Notes under the pieces: model-generated | The model's input: the letters and a program-made list of their open reading frames with translations, nothing else | What the model was told of the DNA's origin: nothing | Database searches by the model: none | In this document: piece after piece, positions 58,335 through 64,000 of the stretch | How the letters are laid out: each line of letters opens with the position of its first letter | How positions within the stretch are numbered: the stretch's first letter is position 1 | Made by a program: the position numbers and the translations under genes | Origin: Saprolegnia diclina VS20 | Taxonomy: Eukaryota; Oomycota; Saprolegniomycetes; Saprolegniales; Saprolegniaceae | NCBI RefSeq assembly: GCF_000281045.1 | Contig: NW_008246109.1 | Span: forward strand, 201,491-265,490 | Direction: 5' to 3' | DNA: 64,000 bases

Positions 58335-61300
58335 ATGTCCAAGCCCCAGCACAAGCAGCCGCTGCTCGACGCCGAGAATGAGCAGCTGCCCGAGGTGTAC
58401 AACTCGCTCCACTTCCGCTCGGTCCAGGACCCGTACCGCACGGTGGCCTCGGACCGCATGAGCGTCTACTCGACGCTCCATGCGGGCCATGGCGTCGACA
58501 CGATGCTCGAGGGCGGCCTCGAGCGCTTCTACGAGAAGTACAAGCACCTCTCAAAGAAGGTCAACATGCATCTGGCGACGCCCGAGGTCCGCTTCGAGAA
58601 CCTCAGCTACACGGTCCAGGCGCGCGAGATGACGCTGGCCGAGAAGCAGGGCACGGTCGGCTCGTACTTTACGCGCATGCTCACGCCGTGGGTCAAGAAG
58701 CGCTTCTACGAGCAAAAGGTGTTGCACCCGATGAGCGGTATCATCAAGCCGGGCACCATGACGCTTATTCTTGCCAACCCGGGCTCGGGCAAGTCGACGT
58801 TCCTGAAGGCGCTCGCGGGCAAGCTCCAAAACAACAAGGCGTGCGAAGTTGGCGGTGAGATTACGTTCTCGGGCCTCAAGAGCACGGAAGTCGACCCGAT
58901 GAAGATTGTCGGCCTTGTCGACCAGCGCGACAACCATTGCCCGACTCTCACGGTCCGCGAAACCTTCAAGTTTGCCGATATGTGCTTGAACGGGTCGCCC
59001 GAGTCGCAGCCGGAAGAAGTGCGTGAGGTCGCCAAGCTTCGCACGGAAATGATTTTGCACCTCCTCGGTCTCGGCAACTGCGCCGACACGGTCGTCGGTG
59101 ATGCGCTTCTCCGTGGTTGCTCGGGTGGTGAGCGCAAGCGTGTTACGGTCGGCGAGATGCTTGTCGGTGGCCAGTCGGTCTTCCTCTGCGATGAAATCTC
59201 GACCGGTCTTGACTCGGCCGCCACGTACGATATCGTGCAGTCGCTCCGCACGTGGTCCAAGACGCTTGGCGGCTCGGTCGTCATTGCGCTCCTCCAGCCG
59301 ACGCCCGAAGTCGTCGAGCTCTTTGACGACATCATCATGATGAACGAAGGCCACTTGGTGTACCACGGCCCGCGTACCTCGATCTTGCCGTACTTTGAGA
59401 ACCTCGGCTTCTACTGCCCGCTCCGTACCGATCCGGCGGACTTCCTCATCGATGTCACGTCGGGCCGCGGCAAGAAGTACCTCCTCCCGGAAGACCGCAA
59501 CCGCGCGATCCCGATCCACGCGCATGAGTACAGCAAGGTCTTCTTCGAGTCGGAGATGTACCAGACGTCGCTCAAGGCCATCAACGACGGCTTCAACGTC
59601 GCGGCCATGCAGGACCAGGCCGATTTCGAGAAGATGAAGTCGGTGACAGCGATTGCCCGCACGAAGGAGACGTCGCCGTTTGCGCTCCCATTCCTCGCGT
59701 CGACTCTCCTCCTCCTCGGCCGTCAGAAGACGCTTTGGATCCGTGACAAGCCGCTCCTTTGGGGCAAGCTCGCCGAAGCCATCATCGTCGGTCTCTGCAT
59801 GGGTGCCATCTACTACCAGGCCGACACCAAGTACTTTTTGCGCATGCTCTTCTTCTCGTGCGCGGTCTTCCAGCGCCAGGCGTGGCAGCAGATCACGATT
59901 GCGTACGCGCTCCGTGAGATCTTCTACAAGCAGCGCGCGCGCAACTTTTACCGCACGCTCTCGTACACGATCGCCGAGTCGGTGGTGCAGATGCCCGTCA
60001 ACTTGGCCGTCTCGCTGCTCATGACGACGTTCTTCTACTTCATGTCGGGTCTCTCGCCGAACGCGGGCACGTTTGTGACGTTTGTCGTCATTTGCGTCTG
60101 CTTCCAGCACGCGATTTGCGCGTACATGACGATGCTCAGCTCCATCTCGCCGTCGATCACGATTGGCCAGACGCTGGCGGCGTTCTCGGTGTGCTTCTTC
60201 CTCCTCTTCTCGGGCAACATCATCTTGACCGACTTGATCCCGTCGTACTGGCGCTGGATGTTCTGGTTCAACCCGCTCGCATGGGGTCTCCGCGCTGTTG
60301 TCGTCAACGAGTTCCGCAACGGCGACTACACGCCGGAAGCCCGCGCTGCGAACCTCAAGAGCGTCCAGATGACCCAGTTTGGCACCGAGTACGTTGTGTA
60401 CGGCATCATTGTGCTCCTTGCGTACTACTTCCTCTTCACGGGTCTCAACACGCTCGTGCTCCACTTCATCCGCTACGAACGTCGCTTTGGTGTCTCGGGC
60501 GGCTCGAAGGTCGGCGAGGACGACGACGACTCGGTGTACGTTGAAGTGCAGACGCCGGGTGGTACCATGGTCAAGCAGGACATGGCGCCCAAGAACGACG
60601 GTCTCTCGTTCATCCCGGCCAACTTGTGCATCCGCAACCTCGACTACTACGTCACGCTCCCGACCAAGGTCGAGCGCCAGCTCTTGAACAACATCTCGGC
60701 GTACTTCCAGCCCGGCAAGATGACGGCGCTCATGGGCGCCACGGGTGCCGGCAAGACGACGCTCATGGACGTCATTGCCGGCCGCAAGACGGGCGGCCGC
60801 ATTGTCGGAGACATCATCATCAACGGCGAGCCCAAGAACCCGGCCAACTTTTCGCGCATCACGGCGTACTGCGAGCAGATGGACATCCACTCGGAGATGG
60901 CCACGATCGGCGAGGCGCTTTGGTTCTCGGCCAACCTCCGCCTTCCGGAAGACATTACGTACGAGGAGAAGCGCAAGCTCGTGACGGAGACGCTCGACTT
61001 GCTCGAACTCAACGGTATCATCAACGAGCAGGTCGGCCACCTCTCGGTCGAGCAGAAGAAGCGTGTCACGATCGGTGTCGAAGTCGTGGCCAACCCCAGT
61101 ATCCTCTTCTTGGACGAACCCACGTCGGGTCTCGACGCACGCTCGGCCACGATTGTCATGAAGGGTGTGCAGTCGATTGCGCGCACGGGCCGCACGGTCC
61201 TCTGCACGATCCACCAGCCCTCGATCACGATCTTTGAGCTCTTCGACTCGCTCCTCTTGCTCCAGCGCGGTGGCTTCACTGCCTACTTCGGTGAGCTTGG

Positions 61301-62408
61301 CCGCGATTCGCAGAAGCTGCTCGAGTACTTTGTGTCGATCCCCGGCACGGAGGAGATCCGCCCGCAGTACAACCCGGCGACGTACATGCTTGAAGTCACT
61401 GGTGCCGGTATCGGCCGCGACACCAAGGACTACTCGGTCGAGTACGCCAAGAGCGAGCTCGGCGCGCGCAACTTTGCCAAGACGCAGCACCTCTGCCAGC
61501 CGTCGCCCGACTTTGTGGCCTTTTCGACCGTCAACTACACGCCGATGGCCACCGGCCTCAAGAACCAGCTCAAGGAGTGCATCTGGAAGGCAATGCAGAC
61601 GTACTGGCGGTCGCCGTCGTACAACTTTGTGCGCCTCGCGTCGTTCCCGTGGTTTGCGATCGTGTTTGGCACGACCTTCTGGCAGCTCGATCGCATCACG
61701 GAAGCGCAGATCAAGTCGCACGTCGGCCTCATCTACAACAGTATGGATTTCATCGGTATCATCCACTTGATGACGGTGCTCGACATTACGTGCCTCGAGC
61801 GCGCCGTCTTCTACCGTGAACGCATGTCCAACTACTACGGCCCGCTCCCGTACTCGCTCTCGCTCTTCTTCTCGGAGATCCCGTACCTCATCGTCGCCGT
61901 CACGACATTCGTCGTCCTCGAGTTCTTCATGGTCGGCTGGGACTCGAGCTACTTCTTCTTCTTCCTCCTCACGTTCTTCCTCTACACGTCTGTGTGCACG
62001 TTCGTGGGCCAGTGGATGTGCGCGCTCTGCCCCAACACCAAGGTCGCCAACGTGGCCGTCGGTGCCATCTCGTGCGTCTTCAACCTCTTCTCGGGTTTCC
62101 TCCTCCCGTACCCGGGCATGAAGAGCTGGTACAGCTGGATCCAGTACATTGTGCCGTCGAGCTACTCGCTCCGCGCGCTCGCGGTCTCGCAGCTCGGCAT
62201 TTGCAACGACGATGGTACTGGCAACGCGTGCGCCAAGGTGCTCGGCATGAACGGCACGGATATTACCGTCGCCAAGTACGTCCAGAACAACTTCCAGTTC
62301 AACCCGGACGACCGCTGGTACTATGTCCTCGTCCTCGCGGGCATGTGGGTCATCCTCCAAGTGTGCATTTACCTCACGTTCAAGTACGTCAGCCACCTCA
62401 AGAGATAG
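58335..62408 (+). CDS. ABCG full transporter, pleiotropic drug resistance (PDR) type
   Basis: Single exon of 1357 residues; the ATG at 58335 is preferred to upstream non-ATG codons. Order NBD1-TMD1-NBD2-TMD2. NBD1: Walker A ANPGSGKST, signature CSGGERKRVTVG, Walker B FLCDEISTGLDS. NBD2: GATGAGKTT, signature LSVEQKKRVTIG, Walker B LFLDEPTSGLDA. Each TMD has about six spans; the second opens with YWRSPSYNFVRLASF and has the fungal/plant PDR-type FSGFLLPYPGMKSWYSWIQYIVPSSYS. PDR pumps export lipophilic drugs, sterols and toxins and are strongly expanded in oomycetes. The lack of introns and very uniform codon use suggest strong expression. Confidence 0.97.
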   Translation: MSKPQHKQPLLDAENEQLPEVYNSLHFRSVQDPYRTVASDRMSVYSTLHAGHGVDTMLEGGLERFYEKYKHLSKKVNMHLATPEVRFENLSYTVQAREMTLAEKQGTVGSYFTRMLTPWVKKRFYEQKVLHPMSGIIKPGTMTLILANPGSGKSTFLKALAGKLQNNKACEVGGEITFSGLKSTEVDPMKIVGLVDQRDNHCPTLTVRETFKFADMCLNGSPESQPEEVREVAKLRTEMILHLLGLGNCADTVVGDALLRGCSGGERKRVTVGEMLVGGQSVFLCDEISTGLDSAATYDIVQSLRTWSKTLGGSVVIALLQPTPEVVELFDDIIMMNEGHLVYHGPRTSILPYFENLGFYCPLRTDPADFLIDVTSGRGKKYLLPEDRNRAIPIHAHEYSKVFFESEMYQTSLKAINDGFNVAAMQDQADFEKMKSVTAIARTKETSPFALPFLASTLLLLGRQKTLWIRDKPLLWGKLAEAIIVGLCMGAIYYQADTKYFLRMLFFSCAVFQRQAWQQITIAYALREIFYKQRARNFYRTLSYTIAESVVQMPVNLAVSLLMTTFFYFMSGLSPNAGTFVTFVVICVCFQHAICAYMTMLSSISPSITIGQTLAAFSVCFFLLFSGNIILTDLIPSYWRWMFWFNPLAWGLRAVVVNEFRNGDYTPEARAANLKSVQMTQFGTEYVVYGIIVLLAYYFLFTGLNTLVLHFIRYERRFGVSGGSKVGEDDDDSVYVEVQTPGGTMVKQDMAPKNDGLSFIPANLCIRNLDYYVTLPTKVERQLLNNISAYFQPGKMTALMGATGAGKTTLMDVIAGRKTGGRIVGDIIINGEPKNPANFSRITAYCEQMDIHSEMATIGEALWFSANLRLPEDITYEEKRKLVTETLDLLELNGIINEQVGHLSVEQKKRVTIGVEVVANPSILFLDEPTSGLDARSATIVMKGVQSIARTGRTVLCTIHQPSITIFELFDSLLLLQRGGFTAYFGELGRDSQKLLEYFVSIPGTEEIRPQYNPATYMLEVTGAGIGRDTKDYSVEYAKSELGARNFAKTQHLCQPSPDFVAFSTVNYTPMATGLKNQLKECIWKAMQTYWRSPSYNFVRLASFPWFAIVFGTTFWQLDRITEAQIKSHVGLIYNSMDFIGIIHLMTVLDITCLERAVFYRERMSNYYGPLPYSLSLFFSEIPYLIVAVTTFVVLEFFMVGWDSSYFFFFLLTFFLYTSVCTFVGQWMCALCPNTKVANVAVGAISCVFNLFSGFLLPYPGMKSWYSWIQYIVPSSYSLRALAVSQLGICNDDGTGNACAKVLGMNGTDITVAKYVQNNFQFNPDDRWYYVLVLAGMWVILQVCIYLTFKYVSHLKR

Positions 62409-62795
62409 GCGACTCGTGCCATTGCGTACCAACTGCATCGTGTAACTACAATCGATTTTGCATTTCAAAAGTGGTGTTGCTCAGGACGACGCAAGACGAG
62501 CGATGGGTACACGCGCCTCCTGAGGTTCAATTTGAGTTCGTCAGACAGAAACCGTCGGACAGATGTTGCAGACTCACTCGGTTTCGGGATGACCTTCCAG
62601 ACGCCAGAGTCCATCAAATGTTTGTTGATCATGAGCAATGTCAGTAGTAATTGTTGGCCGAAATTTCGGCACCACCCGTGCGTCCATGTCGACGTCGCGG
62701 GCGCCAACAGCCGCCGCGCCCGTCTCTCGTTCGCGTCGTCCTCTACATGCAAACGAGAAGTCGAGACGTGGACTCTGCAACTCACTCGATCTGCC
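62409..62795. other. intergenic between the PDR stop and the next small gene
   Basis: The reading frame of the next gene is open back to 62532, but no Met-led, coding-like sequence is seen before 62796. Confidence 0.5.
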
Positions 62796-63308
62796 ATGCT
62801 GCCGCCCGTCTCGACGAGTGCGCTCAACCACACGCGCGTCGGCATCCAGCGCGCGGTCGTGAGCGTACCGCACAAGGATGCGAGTCCGCGCGACCAAGAC
62901 GTTGCGTTCGTGCTCCGGGTCACGCACCACGACGCAGCGCACGTCATTCAGCGCGACTGGCCCGCGTTCCTCAAGCTCAAGATGGACCTTTTGCATGCGC
63001 TCGGTGCGGGCCACGCGTGCCCCGGTGTCTGCGTCTGGCTCTGGGAAGACCTGCACCACAACTTTGACCGACCGGCGTCGAGCGGCAGCCTCGCCGCGTG
63101 GTGGCACATGCTGCGCAGCGTGCACACAAAGGAGACGCTCCAGATCTTTCTCCGCCATTTCCAAGAACTCCTCGACTCGCTTCTCCGCGTGCTCCACGCC
63201 GACGACGTCAAGTGCCCGCGCTTCCGCCACGTCACGAGCGTTCTCTGCGCGTTCCTCGACATTGAGCCCAAGAAGCGCGTTTGCAGTCGCGCCTCGAGCT
63301 TACCATAG
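62796..63308 (+). CDS. small protein, possibly PX-like
   Basis: Single exon, 170 residues from ATG 62796. It begins MLPPVSTSALNHTRVGIQRA. A beta-rich part (VAFVLRVTHHDAAHVIQRDW) is followed by a helix (PAFLKLKMDLLHALG). The order of strands, then W-P-x-F-L-x-L, is reminiscent of a PX phosphoinositide-binding domain, but the basic R-R-Y motif is missing. The rest is helical (ETLQIFLRHFQELLDSLLRVL). I cannot assign a family. Codon bias supports real coding. Confidence 0.6.
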   Translation: MLPPVSTSALNHTRVGIQRAVVSVPHKDASPRDQDVAFVLRVTHHDAAHVIQRDWPAFLKLKMDLLHALGAGHACPGVCVWLWEDLHHNFDRPASSGSLAAWWHMLRSVHTKETLQIFLRHFQELLDSLLRVLHADDVKCPRFRHVTSVLCAFLDIEPKKRVCSRASSLP

Positions 63309-63720
63309 CACCCAACAGACGCTAAAGTCCATAGAATCATGTAATAGTATATCAATCAAGTTAGTACCAAGATGCTCTCAGTACGAAGCCATCGCGTCGT
63401 CCAAGTTCTTAGTTTTACTAAATGTCCAATCGACCCAGCCAGTATACCGGTATTCTGACCAATCGTCATCGAGGTCTAGGCTGCAAGCGCGTCGCTCTCA
63501 CTAACTAGGGAGCATTGTCGCGCAGGGCTAGCTATCGCCTCGTTGATGCGAGTCTGCCCGACGTACGTTGCTCGCCTCGATCGCCCTTGTCATGCCAATC
63601 AAATCCCAACAATTGCGTGTTTCTAGTCTCCCAAGAAATGGCATGAATTTCAGCCAATGGCCTTGCGCGAAGTGCTATGGGATGGTCACTGGTCGTCGCC
63701 CGTTTGGCCCATTTTCCATC
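63309..63720. other. intergenic, eIF3b promoter side
   Basis: Nothing recognised in about 410 bp. Confidence 0.5.
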
Positions 63721-64000
63721 ATGGCTCCGTCCCTCGCCAAGAAGCTCGAGCTGCTCCGCGCCGAGGCCGCGGACCTCGGCGAGTACATGTCCGACGACGA
63801 AGGCGAGACCTTCGACGTCTCGTCGCTCAAGGCCGAAAAAGACGCCTTCACGCACGACTTTTCCACGTGCATCGTCGTCGACAAGGCGCCGGTCGTGACA
63901 GCCGCCAAGTACGACAAGCTCCTCGCCATGTTCAACCGCCTCGTGGCGCAGATCGGCCCGGTCGTTGCGATCGACATGCCGTACCTTCCGGCCAAGGCAG
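63721..64000 (+). CDS. EIF3B: probable translation initiation factor eIF3 subunit b, 5' part
   Basis: The frame starts at ATG 63721 and runs off the window end, so only 93 codons are seen. An acidic N-terminus (LGEYMSDDEGETFDV) leads to TCIVVDKAPVVTAAKYDKL. This matches the eIF3b RRM start (VVVDNLPVV-type strand followed by a K/L-rich helix) and a second strand near IGPVVAIDMPYLP. The RRM is truncated by the window edge. Confidence 0.6.
   Translation, partial: MAPSLAKKLELLRAEAADLGEYMSDDEGETFDVSSLKAEKDAFTHDFSTCIVVDKAPVVTAAKYDKLLAMFNRLVAQIGPVVAIDMPYLPAKA

Noticed and set aside
58551-62468. 1305-codon minus-strand open frame opposite the PDR pump
   Set aside because: Antisense of a G/C-third-position gene, Arg/Val/Asp-rich with no domain; typical mirror frame.

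Overview
The window looks like nuclear DNA of a Saprolegniales-type oomycete (water mould; Saprolegnia, Achlya, Thraustotheca or Aphanomyces kind). The reasons are GC-rich coding exons with strong C/G at third positions, very short spliceosomal introns (about 35-60 nt, mostly GTAC...TAG), dense genes on both strands, several fungal/animal-type housekeeping proteins, and lineage-typical families (pleiotropic-drug-resistance ABCG pump, coiled-coil plus M96/START-like protein). This is inference; no marker gene fixes the species. Exon structures were assembled by hand from frame continuity and protein-family similarity. Every multi-exon gene called here closes in frame, apart from the gap-broken one.

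Layout: 1-1941 holds a short inverted-repeat transposon-like element and no gene. 1942-15582 holds a two-repeat protein of unknown role (with a broken paralogue at 14826-15582), an NDR/Dbf2 AGC kinase, a TMEM267-like membrane protein, a decayed Tc1-type transposase N-terminus, an ABCC transporter, two unknown ORFs and a two-RRM SR splicing protein. 16338-23267 holds SF3B6, uroporphyrinogen-III synthase, a Pro/Thr-rich single-pass surface protein, a 50-residue membrane protein and methionyl-tRNA formyltransferase (10 introns). 23363-30584 holds a large membrane-anchored HAD phosphatase (App1-like) with seven C-terminal repeats and mitochondrial intermediate peptidase. 30585-34777 is gene-poor: a degenerate tRNA, an assembly gap (31414-32027) inside a broken gene, and a 266-bp copy of the peptidase 3' end. 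34778-48352 holds a Nudix CoA-pyrophosphatase-like protein, an M96/START-like protein, the proteasome activator BLM10/PA200, a PP1-type phosphatase and a glycerol-3-phosphate/DHAP acyltransferase. 49304-64000 holds tRNA-Val(GAC), a ubiquitin-like domain protein, a DUF962/Mpo1-like protein, C1D/Rrp47, PEX10, an ABCG/PDR pump, a small unknown protein and the 5' end of a probable eIF3b gene.

The genes are mostly independent housekeeping functions, as expected for a eukaryotic chromosome arm: RNA processing (SR protein, SF3B6, C1D), organelle maintenance (formyltransferase, intermediate peptidase, PEX10, haem synthesis), lipid metabolism (acyltransferase, App1-like phosphatase, Mpo1-like), signalling (NDR kinase, PP1) and export (ABCC, ABCG). 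I see no operon-like or defence-like system. The least described items are the seven-repeat phosphatase fusion, the two-repeat family, and the gene-fragment duplications.
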